From NCBI GenBank assembly GCA_016748015.1, contig JAAOMT010000258.1, positions 6,059 to 70,058 on the forward strand: DNA of 64,000 nucleotides. Direction: 5' to 3'. Of this stretch, positions 1 through 10,224 are shown piece by piece (within the stretch, counting starts at the first letter, position 1; each line of letters starts with the position of its first letter). The notes below the pieces were generated by a model. The model was not told where the DNA came from. It worked only from the letters and a program-made list of their open reading frames with translations, and ran no database searches. This stretch comes from Geosiphon pyriformis (taxonomy: Eukaryota > Glomeromycota > Glomeromycetes > Archaeosporales > Geosiphonaceae). Position numbers and translations under genes: made by a program.

Positions 1-640
1 CAATTAGTGCTGTCAAAAACTTTCAAACTCTCAAGAATACCATAGAGCTATAAAAATTTGTAAAATTAGTCTTTTACTATTGGAAATTCATAAAAAAATT
101 CTCAGAAATTGCCAAATCACTTAATTATCTTATCAACAAAAACATGTCATATTAATGGACTAAAGAACAGCAAAAAGCCTTTAAAACTCTCAAAACAAAA
201 TTGACAACAGCCTCAATTTTTGTTTACCCAAACTTTAACAAACAGTTTTAACTAGCCACTAATGCTTTATATATAGCATTTGGTGCTATTCTATTACAAT
301 TAAATGAAAATAGCCAAAAACAAGTCATTGCTTATACCAATAAAACACTCAAACCAATAGAACTCAAATATGGCTTAACTGAATTAGAAGCTGCTATAGT
401 CATTTGGGCTCTCAAACATTTTCAACAATACCTGAAAAATGGAAAAAATTTGACATAATAATTGATAATATTGGTCTCAAATAGCTTAATAAAAAAAAAC
501 AGAACAAAGTGCCAAACAATCTTAATATAATAACTTCTTAGCAGACTATAAATATATTATATATCACAAACCAGAAAAACTACACACCAATATTAATAGC
601 CTTTCAAGAATGAAACAAAAATAACACCAACCACAATTTC
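1..640 (+). pseudogene. R1 pol remnant: end of RT and RNase H
   Basis: A Ty3/gypsy RT thumb and RNase H domain can be read on the plus strand from the window edge. The clearest part begins at the W-T-K-E-Q-Q-K-A-F motif near position 157, the usual RT/RNase H junction. It continues through an 'FGAILLQ' stretch and 'YTNKTLKP...LTELEAAIVIWALKHFQQYL', the typical RNase H core. Stops interrupt it, for example TTT TAA where Phe-x is followed by 'LATNALY'. After about position 480 the frame is lost. The stretch to 640 looks like the worn linker ahead of integrase ('LADYKYIIYHKPEKLHTN...SLSRM'). The wording differs from R4-R7, so this is a second subfamily, probably that of R3. The element's 5' part lies outside the window. 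Confidence 0.8.
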
Positions 641-869
641 ACCACAATTTACCAACTTATTAACAAAAATAATCAAACAACAATAAATTCCAGAAATTAC
701 AACAATATTAAAAACTATTTGGAGACTCTTATCATGCCAAAAAATTGGTCTCCAAGTAAAAAACATCGATTATAACATCAATTAAAACAATATTTCATAC
801 ACCACAACAAAATTTATTATCAAAACCGTAGAAACCCAACCAATCTACTTAGATTAGTACAAAAAAACA

Positions 870-2068
870 AAAAAAAACAATTCTTTACAACATGTACACA
901 AATTTTTCTTCAGCACACTTGGAAAAAGATGAAACAATTTAAAGAACTCTTGAACATTATTTTCGGTTCTACATGCAAAAAGATATTTGACAATATGTAG
1001 AATTTTGTGATAATTATCAAAAAAAAAGAGAAATCAATCCCACAGAATTTTTAAATCCAATCAAAATTGAACAACCTTTTGACAGAGTTGGAATTAATTT
1101 AGTCGAACTATTACCTATCACAACCAAAGGAAATTGTTATATTGCAGTTGCAGCAGATTATCTTACCAAATGGCTTGAGACTAAAGCCATTCAAAAAGCA
1201 GATGCAAAATCAGTAGCAAATTTCATTTATAAAAATATTATTTATAGACATAGATGCCCAATTGAACTTTTATCTAATCAATAAACACATTTTGTGAACA
1301 ACTTGATACAAAAAATTTGTGAACAATTCAATATTAAAAAATTTCTATCATTATCTTATTATTTCCAAACAAATGAATTTGTAAAATAGTTTAACAGAAT
1401 ATTGTATGGATTCTTAACCCAAGTTTTAACTAATTTTGAACAAAAATAGAATATATATATTCTATCAGTGTTACTAGCATACAGAACACTAAAACAAAAT
1501 ACTACAAAACACATACTATTTGATCTTACTTATAGAAGAACAGCAATATTACCAATTAATTTTACAGTGGAAACATACTTAGTACAACCAATTAATAAAA
1601 AAAACTTTCAAGAAACACTTCAAAGAAGAGCCTATACTCTTTTTAGTATATTGGAAGAAAAAAGACAAATAGCAGCTATTCATATTGAATACTCCCAAGT
1701 CCAACAAAAAGAAAAACATAATAACAAATTGCCACCAATTATTAATGAATTTAAAATTGGGAATAAAGTTTTCTTACACAAAACTAAGGCTGAAAAATAA
1801 TGGAATGAGAAATTTAAACATAAATAAGATGGACCATTTTATATTCACAAAATTCTAAACAATAGGTCATATAAGTTAAGACTTGATAACAAAGTACTAG
1901 TAAAAGTTACATATGGAGATCGATTAAAACACTATTATTTCAGAGACAATCCTAAATCATTAATTCAACAAATTGGTATACATTCCCCTTTAATTAATCC
2001 TAAAGATATTCTCCAAAATTTAGAATTAATAGTTATAATAGAACAACAACTAAACTTGAATACTTAAT
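870..2068 (+). pseudogene. R1 integrase
   Basis: Plus-strand Ty3/gypsy integrase in several pieces. The HHCC zinc domain is worn: 'FCDNYQKK' keeps one Cys, and the partner Cys is now Tyr. The core follows, with 'VGINLVELLPI' (first catalytic Asp now Asn), 'IELLSNQ*THFVN' (second Asp now Asn, then a stop) and 'YYFQTNEFVK*FNRIL' (the Glu of the DDE set now Lys). Positions 1468-1800 are open and cover the end of the core and the C-terminal part up to 'HKTKAEK'. A TAA then replaces the Gln of 'KAEKQW'. The basic C-terminal tail continues to 'LNT' and a stop near 2068, passing 'YKLRLDNKVLVKVTYGDRLKHYY'. All three catalytic acidic residues are changed, so this copy is dead. Confidence 0.85.
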
Positions 2069-2913
2069 TAAACATTTTTACAATAACTTCTATAAAATAC
2101 ACAAAACATAAAAATAGTAAATAATTACAAAAAACACTCAAACCCAAAAACAAATAAAAACCTATACCCAAAAATAATTTTTTTTATTCTTTTTCAAACT
2201 TTTGTTTATTAATTAGTTATTTTTATTATGATTATTTTTCGAAATATTTAATAATATCCCAAAAATTAATGTTAGTCTTAAAAACACTTTCTAACTTATT
2301 CATAATAATTAATGGAAGTCAAATTAATTATATTTAGAAAAAAATCACAACACTAATAATATATTATTCACAGAATTATTATTTTTATAAAAAAACACAA
2401 GAAGTTATTCTGGAATTAAGTTACCAGAACTGTTGAAGCAAGCACTAAAAAAAAACTTTTTATTTGCCTCTTTTGTTATTCCACCAAATGCTACAATTTA
2501 ACAAAAATTTCTACTATTTTTCAATAAACAAAACAATAAATGTACCCTTATTTATAGATATTTTCATATTGGAAAAACAATTTATAAATAAAAACTAGAA
2601 CTTATAACAACAAATCTTATTTCTGAAGCTATACAAAAACAAATTTACAATGAATTTAAGACAACAGTTAGATCAACAAACACTCACTACAAACTTAGAG
2701 CAGCATTTAAATTCTATGATTTATTTAACACTTGTGAAAATATCCTACAAAATTCAATACTTCATCCAATAAAAATTTAATATATTGGAAAACTCACAAA
2801 ACTGAAATTTCAACAATTTTTAAACCAAATCACTTTAATTATTTTGGACTACTATTTTGATATTACAAATAGTACTTAGATTTTAATGAAATTCAGTTTT
2901 GAAAAAAAAATTA
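2069..2913 (+). other. R1 region downstream of integrase
   Basis: AT-rich decayed sequence between the R1 integrase and the solo LTR at 2914. A short stretch near 2600-2780 can be read as 'EAIQKQIYNEFKTTVRSTNTHYKLRAAFKFYD...', perhaps the third-ORF (tail) equivalent of this subfamily. It is not similar enough to the R2-R9 tail ORF for a firm call. No polypurine tract or LTR of R1 follows, so R1 is cut at about 2913. Confidence 0.45.
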
Positions 2914-3886
2914 TGTTATTAGTAGAATTTTAGCTATTAATTAACATGAAATTACTTTTATAATCCTTATTAGTAATTAAAATATAATTATCATTTTGAT
3001 TATTACTTATTATTTAGCCAAATTATCAAATATCATTATTTAATTAATAATCTAATTTGTACTATAGAAATTAAGATAATCAAATTACATAATACCCTAA
3101 ACTATTTAACATAGTCAAAATTCGCCGAAATTAATAAAAATTTGGTCGAAATAATTATTGGTTTGTAGAAATAATTTGTAGTTTGCTGAAATGTATTTTT
3201 AGTTCACCAAAATTAGATCAAAAAGAAAAGTACAAGTTCCAAGACTAGTACTATAACAAATTGTATAAAAAAAAAGCTTTTCTCTTTAAGAAAAAATATT
3301 TTCTCATAGTATTTTACTATAGTAACTTACTTTAAATATCTTAATTAAAACAAATCATCTTTTATATATCTTAAATAAAAATTAAATATTTAAAAAACCA
3401 AATCTTTTGAATTATTATACTTGAAATTCCCTTAACACAACTAACATTTTGAAATTAATTAGCTACCAATTTCAGTAATCTGTTAGTGACTTCAGGCCTG
3501 AATAGAAAATGTTTTTTTTGTTAAAATTCTATTTCTTTTATATTTCTTTTATTTTCTTTTATTTTTTTATTATAATTATTAGGATAGCTTATAGATAAGA
3601 TTTCTGTAAAAGAGTTGACTTTTACAGCAAAGTAACTACACATTTCTAGTGAGCTTTTAAACAAGCAATTTCTGAGAAAGAGTTGACATTTACTACAATG
3701 TAACTACATAAAGTAATTGGCAAGAAATTGGCTATTCTACTTATAAGCCCAGCAGTTCAAATTATAAGAGATAATTTGAAAATAAGTTCAGTTATTGAAG
3801 ATTCAACTGCTTTCAAAAAATATGAAATTAGCAACAAATAAACATTAACAACATTTAAAAAAAGAGACTAAAAACCTTTGGTAATA
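2914..3886 (+). repeat. LTR2-a, solo LTR of a second family
   Basis: A 973-bp unit with termini TGTTATTAGTAG and TTTGGTAATA, mutated forms of TGTTACTA...TAGTAACA seen intact in the copy at 45697-46669, which is exactly the same length. No internal coding region is attached. Inside, at 3119-3215, are four or five imperfect 21-24 bp units with a GAAAT core, and later a T-rich tract. Its flanks (ATTA left, ATGT right) do not match. The left neighbour is the R1 tail and the right neighbour is the middle of the R2 integrase, so it lies on a rearrangement junction and not in a simple insertion site. Confidence 0.8.
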
Positions 3887-5059
3887 ATGTACTTAAATTC
3901 AACAGCAGAACATTTTTATAAAGAAACAATCATGAAAAAGACCAGAAAAAAATATTATTGGCTATTTATGTATTTAAACATTATTTAATATGTTTAAAAT
4001 TGTGATGCTTATCAGAAAAAAAAAGGAACAAAACTTAGTAAATTACTAAGATCAATCAAAGTAAGCCAACTATTTAATTAAATTAGAATTGACTTAGTCA
4101 AATTATTAACAATAATCAGCAAAAGCAATTATTATATAGCAGTAGTCATGAACTATTTCACAAAATAGCCAAAAGCAAAAGCAATTCAAAAAATAGATGC
4201 AAAATTCATAGCCAAATTTGTCCACTAAAATTTAATTTATTGACATAAATATCCAAAAAAATTACTATCAAATCAAAAAACTCACTTTGTAAACAAAACA
4301 TTAACAGAACTAAGTCAAAGATTTGGAATCAAAAAACTATTATCATTATTATACTATCCACAAACAAATGACTTAGTCAAAAGATTTAACAAAATATTGT
4401 GTAAAACAATAGCCAAGATCAGCCAAAAAAACCAGAATAAATAGAATTTGTTTATACTATTAGTATTATTTGCTTATCAAACAATAAAACAAGATACTAT
4501 ACAAGCAATATCATTTGAATTTGTTTATAGTAAAACAGCAATATTACTAGTAAAAATAGTCATTAATACATATTTAACCAAATTAAAAACTAAAACCAAC
4601 TTCCAAAAAATATTGCTAAAAAGAACATATGACTTAATAGAAACATTAAAAAACAAAAAATAAAGAGCAGCTAATAATATACAAAAGTCATAACCAAAAC
4701 AAAAAGAATAACATAATAACTAATTACTAAATAAACTAATCAAATTCAAGATTGGAGACAAAATATTCTTACATTATATCAAAATAAAAAACAATAGAGT
4801 GAAAAATTTGATCCCAAATGGGATGGACTATTTTACATTAAAAAAATTCTAGGAAATAAAGCTTATAAACTCAGATGAGACAACAAAATTATAGCTAAAG
4901 CAGTATATGAAGATTGACTAAAACCATATCACAATATAGTATTATTATTTACCAGTAATATTTCACAACTGGGAATACAACAAATACTAGTACAACTAGA
5001 TAAGATTTTAAAAAATCTTAAACCAATCATAATTATCAATACAAACACATCAAATTGAT
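3887..5059 (+). pseudogene. R2 integrase, 5' truncated
   Basis: Starts abruptly at the integrase zinc domain ('AEHFYKETIMKKTRKKYYW', 'NCDAYQKKKG' with the second Cys replaced by Tyr) directly after LTR2-a. The core has 'IRIDLVKLLTI' (first Asp kept), 'KLLSNQKTHFVN' (second Asp now Asn), and 'YYPQTNDLVKRFN' (Glu now Lys). The open piece at 4448-4663 carries the 'LLVLFAYQTIKQDT' segment and 'RTYDLIETLKNKK'. At least ten in-frame stops lie at former Gln and Trp codons. It ends near 'INTNTSN' and a stop. Gag, protease, dUTPase, RT and RNase H of this copy are missing. Closely related to R8. Confidence 0.85.
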
Positions 5060-5349
5060 ATATTAAAAAGATATATAAAAAACCAATACACATAACAAAA
5101 ATAAAAAAAAAAGAAAATAAAAATTACTGATAATATTTACTAATTTACATAACAATTGTTTCAACTAATCTAATACTAACAATTAAGCATAAAAATTACA
5201 ATCAATCAATAAACTATTCAGTATAAAGATAAAGAAAAAAAGCCAAAATACCAATACAGAATACACAAAAAATCAAAAAACATAGTAGATAATATATTAA
5301 TAAAAGTAAAATTATTAATAAAAATACCAAAAACAACCACATCATATAA

Positions 5350-5772
5350 AAAATTAACAGAAAAAAACTGAAAATAATGGACACAACAATTTCCAAGAAA
5401 CTTTTATTATTACTACTTGAAACAAAACTTTAATATTCCGAATTTGAATATTGACAACACAAAATAATTGTTTAATATAACAATATTGCACCAACTTAAA
5501 CAATTTGTAAAAAAAAACAATCTATTCATATAAACATAAGCCATATATCAGTTACAAGCAAAATTTCAAGACTAATCAGAAATACTACTTTATTTAACAA
5601 TGAACACAGTAACTATTAATTAATAGAAAAAAATTATCAATTCTTAATTTGAAAAATTACAAATTAAAATTTTCCAAGTAATTTTTGAAAACAAAGTCAG
5701 GAAGTTAATCCAAGAAAGAGAGTTAGAAAATTTAGAAAATTTCAATAAAGCTCAATATCAAAAGAAAAAAAT
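5350..5772 (+). pseudogene. R2 third ORF (tail), C-terminal part
   Basis: Decayed copy of the family's third ORF, which lies between integrase and the 3' LTR. It reads 'WTQQFPRNFYYYYLKQNFNIPNLNIDNTK' and ends 'NFNKAQYQKKKI' (near 5745-5772), where the usual stop codon after 'AQY' is now CAA. The same segment is clearest in R7 at 14094-14755. The stretch at 5060-5350 between the integrase end and this piece is AT-rich and matches R8 at 55540-55800. A run of hydrophobic residues readable on the minus strand here (5214-5396) is a shadow of this region. Function unknown. Confidence 0.6.
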
Positions 5773-5773
5773 A

Positions 5774-6510
5774 ATATTACTTATAGAAATTTAGGAATTC
5801 TAAAATTTCTAACTAAAAAATTAAAAAAATTTAAGAAATTTTATATAAAATTAATTATGTATATATAGTAAAAATATTAGAAACAGAAAAAACAGAGAAT
5901 TTAGTTTAGAATTAATAATCACAATCAAATAATTATTCAATATTTTTCTTTACAAAAGGTAGTTTTTTACAACTTAAAATGAATTTAATCACATATTAAT
6001 AAAATATTAAATTATTACCTGTATCTATATTATTTTTATTTGATTAAAAAATATTAATCATTTCCATTCTATTAATACTTTATGTTGATAGAATCTAATA
6101 CTTAATTATATTAGACCAATAACTCTTGTTTATAACTATTGATGGGATATTAATTTTTTATTTTTTATTTTACTTTCTTTTATTTTCTTTTATTTTTTTA
6201 TTTTTTTTGTTGTTACTAATTAATTAAAAGATTAATACATAGAGTTATTAATGTCAAAAAGTACTGGTAAAAGACCCAAAAAACAAAAATAGGAACTCGG
6301 AAATTAAGAATAGTTTACCAAAAAAAACTAGCCATTATGCTAAGAAAAAAATTCATAGAATAAGCTTTTAAAAAAGTACTGAAATAACTATTAAATCTCT
6401 GTCTATTATACAAAAAACTCAACAAAAATCTTTAGATCCTAAAAATTTTTAGATTTACCAATATTATTAAGCTATTAAGCACCAAGTTATGAGTTTGTTA
6501 TTTGTTCCAT
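5774..6510 (+). repeat. R2 3' LTR, 3' end truncated
   Basis: Begins at TATTACTTATAG (mutated TGTTACTCATAG) after a purine-rich stretch. It contains the TATA-like 'TATGTATATATAG' near 5856, the 'GTTGATAGAATCTAATACTTA' type module near 6083, the T-rich tract at 6155-6210, and the end module 'CACCAAGTTATGAGTTTG'. It stops at about 6508-6510, some 30 bp before the expected GTAACA end, where the minus-strand R3 element begins. Same LTR subfamily as R8 at 56230-56953. Confidence 0.8.
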
Positions 6511-7228
6511 TTTTTTTTTGACAAAAACTATTGGTAAGGCCCATGAACTTTTTAATGATTGAATCAATTTATTATTAAGCATTCTTTGGACTTTTTTTCT
6601 AATAAATTGGTGGCTAACAGATAAAACTCAATAGACTTGTTGTTGTTTTGATAGAGCATCTCTTGTGTGGATTTGATGTTGAACAATATCAGTTTTTTCC
6701 AGATTATTGTTGTCTTTTATAAATATATCTGCGAATTCAGCTATTAGCTGTTTCAATTGTCTTTGTTATTAAAGTTTTAAGAAACTTATGTTGGTTTGAA
6801 AGAGTTTTTTTTCTAAAAGATAGTAGTTTTCAGTAGTAGAGATAATGTTTGGGTTGGGAAGTAGGGTATGTCTTACAATTTTAATGAAATTAAAGACAAT
6901 TTAAGGGTTTTTATCTTAAAAAATATTGTTATGTATGATTCTAATTTCTAATTTATTTAATAAAACAATAGGGTATTTGTTGGGATTATAAAATATAACT
7001 TGAAATTTCTTTATTCTTTTAAGAATATAAACATTTAAGATTGAAATTTCATGCTTTAAACAGATTTGTTTATTAGATTCAAAGATTTATTGAGTAGTAG
7101 TGAGTTTTGAGCAAGTGTAAATTTCATGATGTTTTTCAAAAAGTAAAATAGTAATTGGTTGAAGAAGTTGAAAAATCTGGTAAAATTTATTTTGTGTATT
7201 AAGAACTATGTTTACTAAAACTGTGAAT
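6511..7228 (-). pseudogene. R3 RT N-terminus and preceding linker
   Basis: On the minus strand, the linker between dUTPase and RT is followed by the first RT motifs. 'SVSHQFIRKKVQRMLNNKLIQSLKSSWALPIVFV' (6511-6640) equals the 'ASHEII...ML.NGLIQPS.SPWSSPVVLV' block of Ty3/gypsy RT. The rest of RT, including YLDD, is missing because the fragment is cut at about 6511 against the R2 LTR. Upstream at 6840-7228 is the low-similarity spacer. Stops and frameshifts throughout. The sequence is clearly more diverged from R7 than R5 or R6 are. Confidence 0.7.
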
Positions 7229-7615
7229 CGTCCAGTTGAACCAAAACCTTGTATTTTTTTTCTACTTTTGTCTAATTGTTCTCTGTTACTAATTAATAGC
7301 AATTCTGAAATGTTAATTAAAGGTAAGTAAATTGCTTGAGCAATTTTTTCAGCATGTTTTATTCTAAATAGTTTTTCAGTTTCATTTTATAGCATAATGG
7401 TGATGTTTCCAGTGTATTTTGCATCTATAACTTCTTCTTTAACATTAATTTTTTTGCTTGCCAATGATAATCTGAAAGCAATTTGAACTATTGCTCTTGG
7501 TGAAATTTCAAAAGCAATTCTGAGATTGATTTTTGTTAAAGATTTTGGTTGGAGAACCAAAATATTTTTTCTTGAGTAACATAGATCATATTTAGCATCT
7601 ATATTGTGGGCTTTT
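7229..7615 (-). pseudogene. R3 dUTPase domain
   Basis: Minus-strand dUTPase-like domain inside pol. Motif 1 reads 'AHNIDAKYDLCY' (about 7583-7615). Motif 2 is worn ('FRLSLASKKIN'). Motif 3 is 'EEVIDAKYTGNITIML', keeping the Asp and Tyr that bind the nucleotide in trimeric dUTPases. Motif 4 is 'AEKIAQAIYLPL' and motif 5 'KIQGFGSTGR' (7229-7248), intact here while it is damaged in R7, R5 and R6. dUTPase hydrolyses dUTP to dUMP and pyrophosphate. Two stops break the frame. The family is known from retroviruses, where it lowers uracil incorporation during reverse transcription. That role here is inference. Confidence 0.8.
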
Positions 7616-7862
7616 TCTGGCTTGATTTTTGAACATTGTTGTTGAAGTATTTGAGTTGTAGAACTGGTTGATTCTTAGTAAAATAGATTGGAGTTGTTGC
7701 AATTTTTTTTTCTGGCTCAGGTTTTCCAAACTCAATTTTTTTCTGGTCATTTTTGCTGGGCAAGAAGATGCTAAGAGCATAGCATTATAGACATTATTTA
7801 TCATCATGAGACATGATACATTCTTTACATAATTGAATGTTTATTTATTCTAATCATTGAAT

Positions 7863-8386
7863 TTAAGCTTCTTGAATTGAGTAAGTATGGCTTGCAATTT
7901 GGTGATATGTTTTTACTTCATTTTTATAGTTGAATCTAGCTAATTTTATTGTGTATTTAATATACTTAGCTTCTTTCATTTGGTAAACATCTTTCTGTGT
8001 GGCTTTATTGATTAAAGTCATTGCTAAATCAAAGATTATTTCAGCATTATGAGAGTAGTGGTAGAGTTTGTTAAGAGCACTATTGTAGACTGCATTAAAG
8101 AGTGTTCTTTTTTTAACTTTTTTCGAAATTAATAAGGCATATTGGCAGGTTTGATTACATATTCTTCTTCTCATTACAACATTAATCTAGTTGTATTCTT
8201 CTGGTAGTATGTTTTCACATGTAAAACAAGAAGTATTGTCCCATTTTTCACTTCATTTGGGGTATTCAAATCGTTTTCTATGGCATGTTTTACAAAAGTA
8301 GCAAATGCAAGTTTCATATTTCTCTTCTGGGAAAATGCATGCTCCTATTAATAAAAATTTTTTTTTGTAATCTTTGCATTTAAGTG
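7863..8386 (-). pseudogene. R3 Cys-rich module
   Basis: Minus-strand counterpart of the Cys-rich module found between protease and dUTPase in R4-R7. Reading from 8386: 'CKDYKKKFLLIGACIF', 'YETCICYFCKTCHRKRFEYPK', 'SEKWDNTSCFTCENIL', then 'RRRICNQTCQYALLISKKV' and a helical-looking stretch in the open piece 7863-8174. Three C-x2-C pairs are visible, suggesting zinc binding. One stop and a few lost residues break it. Function unknown. It keeps the same place and order as in the other subfamily, so the module is old within this lineage. Confidence 0.6.
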
Positions 8387-8654
8387 AGATATAAGATGGT
8401 TGTTTCTGTGGTTCTAGTGTAGAGTATTGAATAATATTCTATCCTTGTTTCTTCAAAAAATTTTTGTTCTGTTTCTTTAGTCTAATTGGATGTTAATTCA
8501 AAAGCTATATATGTTTCAATTGCTGGTTTTTTTTCTTCTCTTCAAATTCAAATACTGTGGTTTTTTCTAATCATTTGTTGAAGATACTACATATAACAGA
8601 TACTTGGATGTATTGTTCTTTGTATGAAATCTTTAGTTCTTGGATTTTCTAATT

Positions 8655-9010
8655 TAGATTAGTATTAGTCTTGAGAAGCCAATTATTTCTAACAAGAGCT
8701 TGGTATTGAGGTACATCTATAACTAAAATTTTAATTGAAATAGTGATTTTATCTTTAGTAAATGGAAAATTGTCAATTTCTCCTACTGGAGTTTTTTTAT
8801 GCCATTAGCTATAACAATTACAGTTTAAGTGGATCTGTTAACGTTTTTCTAAGCTGTTGCATCAATTGATAAATGATAATGCTTTTGGCAGATTTACTAT
8901 TTAGAATTAAGTAGATTTGTTTTTCTTTTACTTTAGCTTTAGTATATATAACAATGATTGCTTTTTGCTTATTAATTACTGTATTACTAAGCAAGAATGA
9001 TGATTTATTG
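8655..9010 (-). pseudogene. R3 aspartic protease
   Basis: Minus-strand remnant of the retropepsin-like protease. The active-site loop reads 'IYLILNSKSAKSIIIYQLMQQL', where the family has 'LILDSGSA.SIIT.QLM.QL'. Catalytic Asp-Ser-Gly has become Asn-Ser-Lys by G-to-A changes. The downstream 'PVGEIDNFP' flap-side segment is readable before stops. It lies between gag (9330-9998) and the Cys-rich module, as in the other elements. Confidence 0.65.
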
Positions 9011-9329
9011 GCTTTAAATTCAAATAGAAATATATTTGAGAGGTTGGCATTTTGAGCAATTTGGCTGATAGAATAGTATTGTTAAAAGAATTTGATCTTG
9101 GTGCTACAATTTTATCTTTAGAAAGTGCAGTTTGTTAAAAATTCGATTTTTCAGGTATTGTAAGATAACTGAGTTGAGTGTAATAATAATTGGGTTTTTA
9201 CTGAACAGAATTTTGGAGAACCAATTAATTGTTGAAATTAAGTCTGTTGTTGTTTGTTGAAAAATGTTTTTGTGGTATAAATTGGTTATGTTGAACCAAT
9301 CTTTAAACTGGTATTTTATATTGTTGTAC

Positions 9330-9998
9330 AGGTGGTTGTTGATACTGTTAGATTGGTAGAGGTTATTAATATTGTTGCTGTGGAGCAGATTAATAGTAAT
9401 TGTTTTGCTGTTGAAATCTTAAGAAATAGTAGGCTGGTGGTGGGAACTGATAATAAGATTATTGTATTGAAGAGTAATATTAATTATTCTTGTTTTGTTG
9501 GTTTCTTTGTAGCTTTTTGCAGTTTTATTTCCAATATTCTAGAATCTCACAATAGTAACAACTTTGGTTTTGACTGTTTGATGATAATAAGTAGTTGTTT
9601 TGGTTTTGTTATTATGGCAGTTGATATCTTTGTATTTGTTGTTATTGTTGTTGGTTGGTAAAATAGTTTTCAATCTTTTTGTAAGTTGGTCAATTTTTTT
9701 TTCAGCTGCTAAGCTGGTTTTTCTAATAGCAAGATTCACAAGTTTTGTGCAGTTAACTTCTTTTATAGCCATTTCATAATTTTTTGCATGTTGAATAGCA
9801 GTGGCCAAATTTTTAGGTGAATGTAAATGCACTTTTTTTATCAGTTTATTTTTTAATCCAGTGATTAATTAATCCAAAATTTGAGCATCAGAATAGTATT
9901 CATTGGTTTTTAACTGGCAAATCTTTCTAAGAAGTTTGTTAAACTTTCTTAGATAGATCATAACTAATTCACTTGGTTCTTGTTTAATATTCTAGAAC
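9330..9998 (-). pseudogene. R3 gag, C-terminal half with zinc knuckle
   Basis: Minus-strand gag of a second subfamily. The open piece 9539-9832 starts 'MHLHSPKNLATAIQHAKNYEMAIKEVN' and continues with 'INLAIRKTSLAAEKKIDQLTKRL', a helix-rich capsid end. It is followed by an Asn/Gln/Tyr-rich stretch. A zinc knuckle reads 'CYYCEILEYWK*NC' at about 9513-9557, the CCHC pattern with His now Tyr and a stop. Upstream capsid sequence ('YLRKFNKLLRKICQL') runs to about 9998, where an LTR scrap on the plus strand begins. The plus-strand open frame at 9332-9661 is a shadow. Confidence 0.7.
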
Positions 9999-9999
9999 T

Positions 10000-10224
10000 A
10001 ATCAGGAGGATTACTGGTTATCATGCTGAGAAAAAAATTCAACAGAATTGTGATTCCAAGAGACTACTAAAAACAATTATTAAATCTCTGTTCATTATAC
10101 AAAGAACTCTATACCAAAATCTTCAAAACAGTCAAATTTTCAGATATCAACACCAGAAAACCAATTAAACACCAAATTATGGGTTTGTTATTTGCTTTGA
10201 AACCCCAAGTAATCACTTATAACA
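10000..10224 (+). repeat. LTR scrap, 3' end of a plus-strand LTR
   Basis: Matches the last ~225 bp of the LTR family: 'AGAATTGTGATTCC', 'TCTCTGTTCATTATAC', 'CACCAAATTATGGGTTTG', ending ACTTATAACA at 10224 (mutated GTAACA). It joins R3 on its left and LINE L2 on its right, inside the L2 RT frame. The rest of the parent element is not adjacent. Confidence 0.75.

Noticed and set aside
5214-5396. Small membrane protein on the minus strand
   Set aside because: The hydrophobic frame is the complement of an A-rich stretch in the R2 region between integrase and tail ORF. The same stretch in R8 (55670-55860) does not support it.
9332-9661. Plus-strand Val/Phe-rich ORF as a membrane protein
   Set aside because: It is the complement of the Asn/Lys/Tyr-rich gag segment of R3.
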